Positions 1 through 8,909 of a stretch of 64,000 nucleotides of DNA are shown here, one piece after another. The notes below the pieces were generated by a model. That model made no database searches, was not told the origin of the DNA, and saw only the letters and a list, made by a program, of their open reading frames with translations. The position numbers and the translations under genes are program-made. The stretch comes from Billgrantia pellis (lineage in GTDB: Bacteria > Pseudomonadota > Gammaproteobacteria > Pseudomonadales > Halomonadaceae): the NCBI RefSeq assembly GCF_008297955.1, contig NZ_VTPY01000007.1, positions 1 through 64,000 of the forward strand. The letters run 5' to 3'. How positions within the stretch are numbered: position 1 is the stretch's first letter; the number at the start of each line of letters is the position of its first letter.

Positions 1-383
1 CGCTGGTGATCGAGTGCGCCGACCAGGACGAGGTGCGCCAGGTCGCCTCACAGCTTGAAGGCCAGCTCACCGCCACCCTGCAGATGGACGACGGCGACCT
101 GGACGCAGCGAAAGCGCTGCTGCCGATTCTCGAGCGCAAGGCGGGCCGGATACTGGCCAACGGCTGGCCGACCGGGGTCGAGGTGTGCCACGCCATGGTC
201 CACGGCGGCCCCTACCCGGCGACTTCCGACTCGCGCACCACCTCGGTGGGCAGCGCGGCGATCTTCCGCTTCCTGCGCCCGGTGTGCTACCAGGCGCTGC
301 CGCAGGGGCTGCTGCCCGAGCCGCTCAAGGACAGCAATCCGTGGCAAGTCTCGCGGTTGGTCGACGGCAAGCGCGAGGTGTAG
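1..383 (+). CDS. Aldehyde dehydrogenase, alpha-ketoglutaric semialdehyde dehydrogenase type (3' end)
   Basis: Only the C-terminal ~126 residues are present; the reading frame runs in from before the window (first whole codon at base 3) and stops at 381-383. The fragment contains the segment GVEVCHAMVHGGPYPATSDS and the end FLRPVCYQ, which I recognise as typical of NADP-dependent 2,5-dioxovalerate / alpha-ketoglutaric semialdehyde dehydrogenases of sugar-acid and hydroxyproline degradation. The catalytic Cys and Glu lie outside the window, so the substrate cannot be confirmed. A strong intrinsic terminator follows 30 bases after the stop, so this is the last gene of its transcript. Confidence 0.75.
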   Translation, partial: LVIECADQDEVRQVASQLEGQLTATLQMDDGDLDAAKALLPILERKAGRILANGWPTGVEVCHAMVHGGPYPATSDSRTTSVGSAAIFRFLRPVCYQALPQGLLPEPLKDSNPWQVSRLVDGKREV

Positions 384-413
384 TACCAAGCCCGTCAATG
401 TTCTGGAACCTTT

Positions 414-436
414 GGCGGCCTTCGGGCCGCCTTTTT
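414..436 (+). terminator. Rho-independent terminator after the aldehyde dehydrogenase
   Basis: A perfect 7-bp stem GGCGGCC/GGCCGCC closes a TTCG tetraloop and is followed directly by five T. It lies between the dehydrogenase stop (383) and the next start (471). Confidence 0.88.
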
Positions 437-470
437 GCCATAATGGCCCCACACATCTGCGGAGCTGTTC

Positions 471-1223
471 ATGGCCTCTTCTCCTCACGATCGTCGCCAG
501 GGTCGCCCGAATCCCACCCGGCCTTCAATGGGGGGGCAACGCGAGCGACAGCCGCGCGCCCCCAAGACCCAGGTGGGCGAAGTGGCTTACCTCGAAGTGG
601 TCACGGTCAACGAGACCGGCGCCTTTCTCGATTGGGGCCATCCCAGCGACGTGCTGCTGCCCTTCGGCGAGCAGCGCTTCCGGCCCACCCCTGGCAAGCG
701 GGTGCTGGTGCGCCTCTACGAGGACCAGCAGGGACGGCCGGTAGCCTCGCAGAAGCTCGATCGCTTCATCCAGGACGAAGCGACGGGGCTGGCGCCGGGT
801 GACGAAGTGACGCTGGTGATCGCCGATGTCACCGACCTCGGCTACAAGGCGGTGGTCGATCATCGCTACTGGGGGTTGCTCTATCGGGACGATGCCACTC
901 GCCCGCTGCGTCGCGGTCAGCGCGCGAAGGGCTACGTGAAGCGGGTGCGCAACGACGGCCGGCTCGACCTCTCGCTGTTGCCGCCGGGGCCGGCACGCCT
1001 CGACGTGGTGGGCGAGCAGGTGCTCAAGGCGTTGCGCGAGAGCGGCGGTTACCTGCCGCTTTCCGACAACAGCGAGGCCTCGGAGATCAAAACGCGGTTG
1101 GGGGTGAGCAAGAACGCTTTCAAACAGGCGATAGGACGGCTCTACAAGCAGCGACGGATCGTCATCGAGGCACACGGCATTCGCCTGGTCCCGGGCGTCA
1201 CGAGTCTGGATCCACAAGCGTGA
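471..1223 (+). CDS. CvfB-like S1 RNA-binding protein
   Basis: This 250-residue protein has a basic, probably disordered N-terminus (about 1-35), then two or three S1-like OB folds (about 36-170) and a C-terminal winged helix (about 180-240, ending in a segment starting SKNAFKQAIGRLYK). That is the architecture of the CvfB/YitL family, cytoplasmic nucleic-acid-binding proteins tied in some bacteria to virulence gene control. ATG 471 is preceded by GGAG at 461-464. It is monocistronic, set off upstream by a terminator and downstream by 169 bases before gshB. Target RNAs are unknown. Confidence 0.8.
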   Translation: MASSPHDRRQGRPNPTRPSMGGQRERQPRAPKTQVGEVAYLEVVTVNETGAFLDWGHPSDVLLPFGEQRFRPTPGKRVLVRLYEDQQGRPVASQKLDRFIQDEATGLAPGDEVTLVIADVTDLGYKAVVDHRYWGLLYRDDATRPLRRGQRAKGYVKRVRNDGRLDLSLLPPGPARLDVVGEQVLKALRESGGYLPLSDNSEASEIKTRLGVSKNAFKQAIGRLYKQRRIVIEAHGIRLVPGVTSLDPQA

Positions 1224-1392
1224 CGGGCAACGCCGGACACAGGCTCGAGCTGGCGCGCTTCTTCCCCTACCGGCTCGCCAACCTGCAGGCGGCGGTCCGC
1301 TCGTTACCAGCGCCAAGCGTTGCGTCTTGGTGTTGCTCGTGGCCCTGCGTCATACTGCGCTTCATTCCCGTGCCAACCTGGAAACGGTGCCG

Positions 1393-2370
1393 ATGAGCCA
1401 ACAGACGAGCGAACGACCCCTGCGGGTGGGCGTGGTGATGGATGCCATCTCCCGTCTCACCTACAAGAAGGACACCACCCTGGCCATGCTGTGGGCGGCC
1501 CAGGAGCGTGGCTGGTCGCTGCACTACATGGAGCAGGAGGACCTCTTCCTGCGCGACGGTCGCGCCCATGCGCGCATGCGAGGCCTGACCGCGTTTCGCA
1601 ACCCCGACGACTGGTACTCGCTGGGCGCGCCGGAACAGCGGCCACTGGCCGACCTCGACGTGATCCTGATGCGCAAGGACCCGCCGGTCGATGCGCATTT
1701 CCTCAATGCCGTTCATCTGCTGGGCTTTGCGGAACGCGAGGGCGTACTGGTGGTCAATCCCACGCGGGCGTTGCTGGAGTGCAACGAGAAGCTCTTCGCC
1801 CAGCAGTTCCCGCAGTGCTGTACGCCGACGGTGGTTTCGTGCAACGAAGCGGTGCTGCGGGCTTTCCATGCCGAGCACCAGGACGTGATCTTCAAGCCGC
1901 TGGACGGCATGGGCGGCAGCGGGATCTTCCACGTGCAGTCCGAAGGCCGGAACTTGGGCGCCATCATCGAGATGCTGACCGAACGCGGCCAGCGCCAGAT
2001 CATGGCCCAGCGCTACATTCCCGAGATCAAGGACGGCGACACCCGCATCCTGCTGGTGGACGGCGAGCCGGTGCCCTTCGGCCTGGCAAGGGTGCCCATG
2101 GCTGGCGAGACCCGCGGCAACCTGGCCGCTGGCGGTACCGGCATCAGCCGCGAGCTGACCGCCCGCGACCATTGGCTGATCGAGCAGGTGCAGCCGATGA
2201 TCCGCGAGAAGGGGCTGATGTTCGTCGGGCTCGACGTGATCGGCGATTTCATCACCGAAATCAACGTGACCAGCCCCACCTGCGTACGCGAGATCGACGA
2301 TCAGCGCGGCACCGATATCGCCGGCTTGCTGATGGACGCCATCGTACGCCGGCTGGCCCAGCGCGCCTGA
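1393..2370 (+). CDS. gshB: Glutathione synthetase
   Basis: The 325-residue product joins gamma-glutamylcysteine and glycine using ATP, the last step of glutathione synthesis in the cytosol. The N-terminus (RVGVVMDAISRLTYKKDTTL) matches the GshB substrate domain. The ATP-grasp domain shows the KPLDGMGGSGIF nucleotide-binding segment from K168 and the metal-binding NVTSPTCVREID segment from N291. I chose ATG 1393 because it gives the usual GshB N-terminus; a TTG at 1327 would add 22 unrelated residues. It heads the gshB-tonB-algH-ruvX block, an order also known from Pseudomonas. Confidence 0.95.
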   Translation: MSQQTSERPLRVGVVMDAISRLTYKKDTTLAMLWAAQERGWSLHYMEQEDLFLRDGRAHARMRGLTAFRNPDDWYSLGAPEQRPLADLDVILMRKDPPVDAHFLNAVHLLGFAEREGVLVVNPTRALLECNEKLFAQQFPQCCTPTVVSCNEAVLRAFHAEHQDVIFKPLDGMGGSGIFHVQSEGRNLGAIIEMLTERGQRQIMAQRYIPEIKDGDTRILLVDGEPVPFGLARVPMAGETRGNLAAGGTGISRELTARDHWLIEQVQPMIREKGLMFVGLDVIGDFITEINVTSPTCVREIDDQRGTDIAGLLMDAIVRRLAQRA

Positions 2371-2406
2371 CGTCGAGGAACAAAAGAGGAGGGTGACTGG
2401 CCTTCC

Positions 2407-3306
2407 ATGGTGGCCTCGATCAGCGACTCCATCCACTACGCCCCGGTTACGCGACCCTATCGATGCTGGCTGGCGCTGTCGGTCGCGCTGCTGCTGCACT
2501 TGGTGCTGATCGGCATGGTGTCGACCTGGCGGTTCGCCCCGGCGCCGGCCGAGCGCACGAGTCTGGAAGTGGTGCTGGTGACGCGCCCCGCCGAGCCGCC
2601 CGAGGACGTCGAGGCGATCGCCGAGGCGGATCAGCAGGCGGCCGGTGAGCAGTCCGAGGAGGCACCCGCCGAGCAGCGTGCCGCGCTGCTGGACGAGCTG
2701 CCGGTGCTCGAGGCGCCGGAGAGCGCCGTGGACCCGACCACTTCCGCCGAGCCCGAGCCTGTCCCTGTCGAAGAAGCGGCTATCGAGGCCGAGCGGGACA
2801 GCGAGGCAACGCCGCCGGCCAAGCCGCGCGAAAGCGCACCCCAGGCGCAAGAGCCGCCATCGGCCCCGACGGTGGCTCCGACGTCGGCCTCGGGGCGCGA
2901 CCTGCTGGCCCAGGCCACCCGCAGCGTGCGCGAGCAGGGCATCGATCCCGACCTGGCGGAACCGGCCGACGGTGAAGCCCGCCCCGCTGCCCAGCGTGCG
3001 GCGGAGGCGCGCTACGTCGACGACTGGACCCGGCGCGTCGAGGACTACGGCAACCGCGTGCACCCGGCGCCGAGCCACCTGCACGGCGAGCTGCGCATTC
3101 GGGTCGTGATCGGGCGCGATGGTCAGCTCCGCCAGGCGGAGGTGGTACAATCCTCAGGACATCGCGAACTCGACCAGGCGGCACTCGATACCGTACACGG
3201 CGCGGGGCCCTACCGGCCCTTCGACAGCGCCATGGGGGAGCTGGACAGCCTCTCCATCAACCGCGTCTGGCGATTCGGACAAGGCAATCATTTCGGCGTG
3301 CGTTAA
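2407..3306 (+). CDS. TonB-family energy transducer
   Basis: This 299-residue protein has a short cytoplasmic N-terminus, one membrane anchor (about 20-40), a long Glu/Pro/Ala-rich periplasmic linker (about 50-175) and a TonB C-terminal domain (about 205-299, with LRIRVVIGRDGQL and an AGPYRPF segment). TonB proteins pass proton-motive force from ExbBD to outer-membrane receptors. No exbB or exbD lies nearby, so it is one of the stand-alone TonB paralogues that commonly sit between gshB and algH. A purine-rich GAGGAGGG sits at 2386-2393, 13 bases before ATG 2407; GTG 2410 is a possible alternative start. Confidence 0.88.
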   Translation: MVASISDSIHYAPVTRPYRCWLALSVALLLHLVLIGMVSTWRFAPAPAERTSLEVVLVTRPAEPPEDVEAIAEADQQAAGEQSEEAPAEQRAALLDELPVLEAPESAVDPTTSAEPEPVPVEEAAIEAERDSEATPPAKPRESAPQAQEPPSAPTVAPTSASGRDLLAQATRSVREQGIDPDLAEPADGEARPAAQRAAEARYVDDWTRRVEDYGNRVHPAPSHLHGELRIRVVIGRDGQLRQAEVVQSSGHRELDQAALDTVHGAGPYRPFDSAMGELDSLSINRVWRFGQGNHFGVR

Positions 3307-3328
3307 GCCACTGCCGCCCGGGAGTCCC

Positions 3329-3901
3329 ATGGAATCCGTGCAAAACCTAGGCTTGAGACATCACTTTCTGTTGGCGATGCCGCACCTGGAAGATCCCAAC
3401 TTCGCCGGCAGCCTCAGCTATCTCTGCGACCACGATGAGAACGGCACCATGGGCGTGATCGTCAACCGGCCGCTGGACATCAGCCTGGACGCATTGTTCG
3501 AGCAGCTCGAACTCGAGGGGGATGACAGCCCGCACCGCAATGCGCCGGTCTATTATGGCGGCCCGACCCACAAGGATCGCGGCTTCATCCTGCACCGGGG
3601 CTCGAGCGAGCCCTGGGATTCGAGCATCCAGGTGGACGACGACATCGCCCTGACCACCTCCATGGATATCCTGCTGGCGCTGGCCGCCGGGCGCGGCCCG
3701 GAGGAATTCCTGGTGTGCCTCGGTTGCGCCGGCTGGGAGGCCGGTCAGCTCGAGCAGGAACTCAAGGACAACGCCTGGCTCACCGTCGAGGGGGATGGCG
3801 ATATCCTATTCAAGGTGCCGCCTGAGCAGCGTCTCGGTGCGGCGGCCGGCATCCTGGGCGTGGACCTCAACCTGATGTCGCGGGAAGCGGGCCATTCTTG
3901 A
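3329..3901 (+). CDS. YqgE/AlgH family protein
   Basis: The 190-residue protein carries the family hallmarks: an N-terminal HHFLLAMPHL segment, GTMGVIVNRPL, and YYGGPTHKDRGFILH. AlgH was linked genetically to alginate regulation in Pseudomonas, but the biochemical role of the family is not settled. ATG 3329 follows a GGAG at 3321-3324; an in-frame extension back to 3119 overlaps the tonB coding region and is not credible. The stop overlaps the ruvX start by one base (TGATG at 3899-3903), so translation of the two is probably coupled. Confidence 0.92.
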   Translation: MESVQNLGLRHHFLLAMPHLEDPNFAGSLSYLCDHDENGTMGVIVNRPLDISLDALFEQLELEGDDSPHRNAPVYYGGPTHKDRGFILHRGSSEPWDSSIQVDDDIALTTSMDILLALAAGRGPEEFLVCLGCAGWEAGQLEQELKDNAWLTVEGDGDILFKVPPEQRLGAAAGILGVDLNLMSREAGHS

Positions 3902-4356
3902 TGGCCGAAGCAGGAGCACGCCTGATTCTGGCCTTCGATTTCGGTACCCGCCGCATCGGCGTGGCGGTGGGCAACGAGTTGCTCGCCAGCGCCCGCCAGC
4001 TCGAGTGGTTGCCGGCCCGCGACGGCATCCCCGACTGGAACGTCGTCACGCGGCTGGTCGAGGAGTGGCAGCCGGACCTGTTCGTGGTGGGCCTGCCGCT
4101 CAACATGGACGGCACCGAGTCGGAGATGAGTACGCGGGCGCGCAAGTTCGGCAAGCGCCTCTACGGCCGCTACGGCAAGCCCTGCGAGATGGTCGACGAG
4201 CGCGGCTCAACGCGTGAGGCCAAGGCCATCGCCCGCGAAAAGGGCCTGCTGCGTTCTGACAAAAGCTACCGCGACGATGGCGTCGACGGCATCGCGGCGG
4301 TGCTGATCCTGGAGAGCTGGTTTGCCCGCCGCGAAGGCCTGCCGCCGCGCCGATGA
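3901..4356 (+). CDS. ruvX: RuvX/YqgF Holliday junction resolvase-like nuclease
   Basis: The 151-residue protein has an RNase H-like fold: first acidic strand LILAFDFGTRRIGVAVG with the likely catalytic D13, a VVGLPLNMDGTES loop, and a C-terminal DDGVDGIAAVLIL helix with the last acidic residue. YqgF proteins act on pre-16S rRNA 5' ends and have been proposed as Holliday-junction resolvases. It starts at ATG 3901, overlapping the algH stop; a TTG at 3898 is less likely. In Pseudomonas ruvX is followed by pyr genes; here an island begins just downstream on the other strand. Confidence 0.93.
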   Translation: MAEAGARLILAFDFGTRRIGVAVGNELLASARQLEWLPARDGIPDWNVVTRLVEEWQPDLFVVGLPLNMDGTESEMSTRARKFGKRLYGRYGKPCEMVDERGSTREAKAIAREKGLLRSDKSYRDDGVDGIAAVLILESWFARREGLPPRR

Positions 4357-4377
4357 CAGTGGCCGGTCCCCATCGCC

Positions 4378-5598
4378 TCATCCTGGTGGCGTTGACGGCT
4401 CGCGCATCAGCCCCTGAAACTCGGTGACGGCCAGAGCGGTGAATTCCGGATCGTTGATATGCCAGGGGCAGCGGATCAGGCGGCGCTCGGCGCTCTGTCG
4501 TACCGTGGCCTCCAGCGCCGCGAACAGCGCGGCGTCGGCTTCGGGGTCATGGAAGAGCTGGCCGGGAGCATCGAGGGCCGAGACCCCGCCCTCGGGCAGC
4601 AGGAAGCGCAGCGGCCCCCGGCAGCGATTGAGCTTCTCGCCGATCCAGCGCCCCATCCGAGCGTTCTCCTCGGCAGTCGTGCGCATCAGGGTGATCTGCG
4701 GGTTGTGCTCGTAGAGGAGCCGGTGTCGATAGCGCTCGGGAAGCGTCTCGGGGCCGGCGAAGTTGACCATATCGAGCGCCCCGCAAGAGCCCACATAAGG
4801 CAAGTCGACCTGCGCCAACACGTCAAGCCGCGTGTCGCCGGCGCTGAAGATGCCGCCCATCAGCAGGTCGCAGACCTCGGTGGTGGTGATATCCAGTAGC
4901 CCCTTCAGCATACCGCTCGCGGCCAATTTTTCCATCGAGCGCCCGCCGGTGCCGGTGGCATGGAAGACCAAGCAGTCATACGCCGGCGACAGCGCATCGG
5001 TTATTCGATTCACGCATGGCGTAGTGACGCCGAACATGCTCAGGCCGATGGCCGGCTTATCTTCGGCGACCTCGGGTATCCGGCCCTGGAGCATGCCGAG
5101 CAGGGCATGGGCGGCATTGCCCAGCACGCGGCGCGAGATACGATTGAGCCCCGCCACGTCGGTCACCGAGTAAACCATGGCGATATCGCTGGGCCCGACG
5201 TAGGGCGCGACATTGCCCGAGGCGATGGTCGAGACCATCACCTTGGGCACGCCGATGTCCAGATCGCGCATGGCGGGGGCGATCAGCGCCGTGCCGCCGG
5301 AACCGCCGATGCCGATGACGCCGGCCACGTCGTCGCGTTCCGCGAGGAGCCGACGCAGCGCCTCGGCCATCTGCGCCACGGCGCGACCCCGGTCGTTGAC
5401 GAAGACCGCCCCGGCGCCCTGGGGATGATAGGCGGCCACCTGGCGAGCGGGAATATCGGCCGCGGGCGCAGGGTCGCCACCGGTGCCGACGTCGATGATC
5501 AAGGCCTCGGCCCCTGCGGCCAGCAGCAGGTCGCGCAGATAGCATAGCTCCACGGCCTTGGTATCACAGGTGCCAATGATGAAGGCTTTGTGTCCCAT
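4378..5598 (-). CDS. Tm-1-like ATP-binding protein (UPF0261)
   Basis: The 406-residue cytoplasmic protein begins [17 protein letters not shown] and contains [18 protein letters not shown] and [19 protein letters not shown], hallmarks of the UPF0261 / Tm-1-like ATP-binding family. The family is named after the N-terminal domain of tomato Tm-1, which blocks tobamovirus replication; bacterial members have no settled reaction. ATG 5598 is preceded by AGGAGG. It is the distal gene of a run that also encodes an SRPBCC protein, the TIM-barrel partner that is the other half of Tm-1, and an ABC importer, which suggests a small-molecule pathway. Confidence 0.88.
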   Translation of the reverse strand: MGHKAFIIGTCDTKAVELCYLRDLLLAAGAEALIIDVGTGGDPAPAADIPARQVAAYHPQGAGAVFVNDRGRAVAQMAEALRRLLAERDDVAGVIGIGGSGGTALIAPAMRDLDIGVPKVMVSTIASGNVAPYVGPSDIAMVYSVTDVAGLNRISRRVLGNAAHALLGMLQGRIPEVAEDKPAIGLSMFGVTTPCVNRITDALSPAYDCLVFHATGTGGRSMEKLAASGMLKGLLDITTTEVCDLLMGGIFSAGDTRLDVLAQVDLPYVGSCGALDMVNFAGPETLPERYRHRLLYEHNPQITLMRTTAEENARMGRWIGEKLNRCRGPLRFLLPEGGVSALDAPGQLFHDPEADAALFAALEATVRQSAERRLIRCPWHINDPEFTALAVTEFQGLMREPSTPPG

Positions 5599-5652
5599 GG
5601 TGCCTCCTGGTCGGCATCGTCGCGCCGGCCTGATTGTTATCGATCTGAGGCG

Positions 5653-6090
5653 TCAGCCCTGGCAGCGTTCGACAGCCCCGTCGAAGGCGAGCCGGAAGGT
5701 ATCGGAGACGCGCTGCACCGCGTCCTCGCGATCGGCATCCGCCACCTCGAATTCCGCCCACCATTCGCCGAAGCACTGGCCGGTGGTGGTAACGGGCTTG
5801 AGGCACATCTCGGCCACGTAGCCCTGCACCGGAAGGGCCGGGGCCTCGAGGATGCGGTAACAGCAGCGGTGCTCACGATCCGAGAGCGTGAGCAGCTCCT
5901 CGCGGATGAAGTTGCCGTCGTAATCGTGGAAGTGGCGCACGCAGCCGATCTGGTCGGCAGGCTTGCCCGCCTCGATCTCGCTCCTGGCGAAGAACGGATG
6001 GTAGTCCGGCAAGCCGTTGAAATCGCGCAGCACGCTCCAGGCCTGCTCGAGGGTGATGGGCATGATGGCGCTGACGTAGACCCGGGTCAT
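5653..6090 (-). CDS. SRPBCC-fold protein
   Basis: This 145-residue protein has the N-terminus of a START/Bet v1-like ligand-binding fold (ITLEQAWSVLRDFNGLPDYH), followed by a strand segment with GCVRHFHDYDG and a C-terminal helix. Such folds bind hydrophobic ligands or act as cyclases or dehydratases. No catalytic assignment is possible from sequence alone. The start is supported by AAGGAG 14 bases upstream on the minus strand. It lies between the TIM-barrel gene (18 bases upstream) and the Tm-1-like gene, so it is probably part of the same pathway. Confidence 0.75.
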   Translation of the reverse strand: MTRVYVSAIMPITLEQAWSVLRDFNGLPDYHPFFARSEIEAGKPADQIGCVRHFHDYDGNFIREELLTLSDREHRCCYRILEAPALPVQGYVAEMCLKPVTTTGQCFGEWWAEFEVADADREDAVQRVSDTFRLAFDGAVERCQG

Positions 6091-6108
6091 GGTGGCGTCT
6101 CCTTGTTC

Positions 6109-6936
6109 TTAGGCAATGGCCTTGAAGCGGCGAATCTGTTCGGTCAGGGCGATCTCCGTTGGCAGGCGCTCCATGCTCGAGGCGCCATAGAAGCCGTTGC
6201 AGTGCTCGCTCTCGCGCATCACGTAGGCGGCGTCGTCGGGCGTGGCGATGGGGCCCCCATGGCACAGGATGATCACGTCCCTGCGCACGCGCCGGGCTGC
6301 CTCGGCCCATTCGTCGATCAGGCGTACCGATTCGTCCAGGCTCTTGGCGGATTCGGCGCCGATGGTGCCGCCCACGGTGACCCCCATGTGCGCCACGACG
6401 ATGTCGGCGCCGGCCTCCGCCATGGCCACGGCCTCGTCGGCGGAGAACACGTAGGGCGTGGTGAGCATGTCCATCTCGTGGGCCTGGCGAATCATGTCGA
6501 CCTCGCTGCCGTAGGTGATGCCGGTTTCCTCCAGACTGATGCGGAAGGTGCCGTCGATCAGCCCCACGGTGGGGAAGTTCTGCACCCCCGAGAAACCCAG
6601 CGCCTTAAGCTCGCGCAGCAGCTTGGGCATGATCACGAAGGGGTCCGTGCCGTTGACCCCGGCGAGCACCGGAGTGCGCTTGACCACCGGCAGCACCTCC
6701 AGCGCCATCTCCTGCACGATCTGGTTGGCATTGCCGTAGGCCAGCAGGCCGGCGGAAGAGGCACGGCCGGCCATGCGATAACGACCGGAGTTGTAGATCA
6801 CGATCAGGTCGATACCGCCGGCTTCCTCACACTTGGCCGAGATGCCGGTGCCGGCGCCGCCGCCGATGATCGGCTGGCCGCGAGCGATCATGTCTTGGAA
6901 GCGAGCCATCAGGTCCTGGCGGTTGAAGGGGGGCAT
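6109..6936 (-). CDS. PEP-hydrolase-like TIM-barrel protein (Tm-1 C-terminal half homologue)
   Basis: The 275-residue protein has a predicted TIM barrel with [44 protein letters not shown] and [13 protein letters not shown]. These identify the phosphoenolpyruvate hydrolase-like family, which also forms the C-terminal domain of plant Tm-1. AAGGAGAA lies just before ATG 6936; a longer frame to 7080 would overlap livM and is not used. Family chemistry is uncertain, though isocitrate-lyase/PEP-mutase-like reactions have been suggested. It is followed on the same strand by the SRPBCC and Tm-1-like genes. Confidence 0.85.
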   Translation of the reverse strand: MPPFNRQDLMARFQDMIARGQPIIGGGAGTGISAKCEEAGGIDLIVIYNSGRYRMAGRASSAGLLAYGNANQIVQEMALEVLPVVKRTPVLAGVNGTDPFVIMPKLLRELKALGFSGVQNFPTVGLIDGTFRISLEETGITYGSEVDMIRQAHEMDMLTTPYVFSADEAVAMAEAGADIVVAHMGVTVGGTIGAESAKSLDESVRLIDEWAEAARRVRRDVIILCHGGPIATPDDAAYVMRESEHCNGFYGASSMERLPTEIALTEQIRRFKAIA

Positions 6937-6964
6937 ACCGTTCTCCTTGTCATTTGACGATGGT

Positions 6965-7948
6965 TCATTGGTGATGGGTGCGGGGGCGAGAGTCGACCTT
7001 GGCCGCAGGAGTCGAGGAACGTCGTGAACGGAGCGCCTGGCTGAGTTGGCCCACCACGCCCTGGCGGAAGGTGAGCACACAGGTCATGAACACCAGGCCG
7101 GTGATCACCGTGACCCAGGCGCCGAAGGGGTCCAGGTAGTGGTTCAGCGAGGAGACGAGTGCGGCCCCCACGGCCGGGCCGAAAACCGTGCTCATGCCGC
7201 CCAGCAGGGTCATCAAGATAACGTCGCCGGAGGTGTGCCAGTGCACGTCGTGAAGGGCCGCCAGCTGGAAGATAATCGCCTTGAGCGAGCCGGCGATACC
7301 CGACAGCCCGGCCGAGAGAGTAAACACCAGCACCTTGTAGCGGGCCACGGGATAACCCAGCGAGATGGCGCGAGGCTCATGTTCACGGATGGCGCGCAGC
7401 ACGTGGCCGAAAGGGGAATTGACGGTACGCCAGATCAGCCACAGGCCGGTACCGACGATGCCGACCACCACGTAGTAGAGCGCCGTGTTGTTGCCAAGGT
7501 CGATCAGGCCTAGGAAGGTGCCCCGTGGAATGCGCTGCAGGCCGTCCTCGGCGCCGGTGAAGGGTGCCTGGAGAAAGAAGAAGTAGACCAGCTGCGACAA
7601 GGCCAGGGTGATCATGGCCAGGTAGATGCCGCTGCGACGAATCGCCAGGGCGCCCACTAGGGTACCCAGCATGGCGGCCACCAGGCCTCCGGCGAGGATT
7701 CCCAGCTCGGTGGGAATGCCGTAGGTCTTGATCAACAGGCCTGTCACGTAGGCACCGGTCCCGAAGAAGGCGGCGTGGCCGAAGGAGAGGATTCCGGTAT
7801 GCCCCAGCAGCAGATTGAAGGCGCAGGCGAAGAGCACGAAGCACAGCGTCTTCATCACGAACACGGAGTAGACCAGTTGCGGAAAGAAGGGAACCGCCAG
7901 CAACGCCAGCAGACCCAAGGCGATCAGGGTGGAGGGCAAGGATCTCAT
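6965..7948 (-). CDS. Branched-chain-type ABC transporter permease LivM
   Basis: The 327-residue protein is strongly hydrophobic with about 8-10 membrane spans and carries LivM hallmarks: [22 protein letters not shown] near residue 45 and the cytoplasmic [21 protein letters not shown] loop that contacts the ATPases. It forms the inner-membrane channel with LivH. It starts at ATG 7948, two bases after the livH stop, so the genes are translationally linked. The open frame extends upstream to 8899 only because the livH gene has no stop in this frame. Confidence 0.9.
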   Translation of the reverse strand: MRSLPSTLIALGLLALLAVPFFPQLVYSVFVMKTLCFVLFACAFNLLLGHTGILSFGHAAFFGTGAYVTGLLIKTYGIPTELGILAGGLVAAMLGTLVGALAIRRSGIYLAMITLALSQLVYFFFLQAPFTGAEDGLQRIPRGTFLGLIDLGNNTALYYVVVGIVGTGLWLIWRTVNSPFGHVLRAIREHEPRAISLGYPVARYKVLVFTLSAGLSGIAGSLKAIIFQLAALHDVHWHTSGDVILMTLLGGMSTVFGPAVGAALVSSLNHYLDPFGAWVTVITGLVFMTCVLTFRQGVVGQLSQALRSRRSSTPAAKVDSRPRTHHQ

Positions 7949-7950
7949 GA

Positions 7951-8838
7951 TCAGCCCTCCTCGCGGCCGAACAGCCCGGCCGGGCGCAGCAGCAGCACCA
8001 GCACCATGACCAGGAAGACGATGGTCGACGAGAATTCGGAGTAGAACACCCGGGTGAGGCCTTCCACCACGCCCAGCCCCAGGCCGGTGACGATGGCACC
8101 CATGATCGAACCCAGCCCGCCGATCACCACCACGGCGAAAATGATGATGACCAGGCTGGAACCCATGGAGGGGTTGACGTGGAAGATGGGGGCGGCGAGT
8201 ACCCCGGCGAAGGCCGCCAGGCCCACGCCCACGCCATAAGTCAGGGTGACCAGGCGCGGTACGTTGATGCCGAAGGCCTGGGTCAGCTCCGAGCGTTCGG
8301 TGGCGGCGCGCAAGCTGGCGCCTAGTGGCGTGCGCTCGATGATGAACCAGGTTGCCAGGCACAGCAGTAGCGCCGAAACGATCACGAAGCCGCGATAAAG
8401 CGGCAGGACCATGAACCCCAGGTTGAGCGTGCCGCGCAGTAGCTCGGGTGTGGCAAAAGGCTGACCGGAGGAGCCGAAGGCGACGCGAAAGCCCCCCTCC
8501 AGTACCAATACCAGGCTGAAGGTCAGCAGCAGGCCGTAGATCGGGTCGAGTCCGTAGAGCCGGCGCAGGAACAGGAATTCGAACAGCATGCCGAACAGGG
8601 CCACGGCCAGCGGGGCGACAGCCAGCGTCAACCAGTAGCCGGCGCCCATGTACTGAGCCAGCAGAAAGGCGGTGAAGGCGCCCAGCATGAAGAAGGCGCC
8701 ATGGGCGAAATTGACGATCTTGAGCACGCCGAAGATGATCGCCAGGCCCAGGCTCAGCACGGCATAGAAGGAACCGTTGACGATGCCCAGCATGAGTTGC
8801 CCCAGCAGGGCCTGAATGGGGATGCCAAATATATCCAT
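7951..8838 (-). CDS. Branched-chain-type ABC transporter permease LivH
   Basis: The 295-residue permease shows LivH motifs: NGSFYAVLSLGLAIIFGVLK and NFAHGAFFMLGAF at the N-terminus, RAATERSELTQAFGINV in the coupling loop, and FAVVVIGGLGSIMGAIV near the C-terminus. It pairs with LivM in the inner membrane. I prefer ATG 8838; a GTG at 8844 would add two residues. The binding-protein gene lies 71 bases upstream on the same strand. Confidence 0.9.
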   Translation of the reverse strand: MDIFGIPIQALLGQLMLGIVNGSFYAVLSLGLAIIFGVLKIVNFAHGAFFMLGAFTAFLLAQYMGAGYWLTLAVAPLAVALFGMLFEFLFLRRLYGLDPIYGLLLTFSLVLVLEGGFRVAFGSSGQPFATPELLRGTLNLGFMVLPLYRGFVIVSALLLCLATWFIIERTPLGASLRAATERSELTQAFGINVPRLVTLTYGVGVGLAAFAGVLAAPIFHVNPSMGSSLVIIIFAVVVIGGLGSIMGAIVTGLGLGVVEGLTRVFYSEFSSTIVFLVMVLVLLLRPAGLFGREEG

Positions 8839-8909
8839 GATCACTTGCTCGCGAAGCTAACGGAGAGAGAAGGCCCAATGCCCGGCCGTCGCCGGGCACA
8901 GAGAGGGCA

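Noticed and set aside
1267-3150. A 627-residue minus-strand gene opposite gshB and tonB
   Set aside because: The product is His/Gln/Arg-rich low-complexity antisense translation typical of high-GC DNA, while the plus strand encodes clear gshB and tonB.
6965-8899. A single 644-residue fused LivH-LivM protein
   Set aside because: Only the livM half is in this frame. LivH is encoded in a different frame at 7951-8838, and livM has its own ATG two bases after the livH stop.
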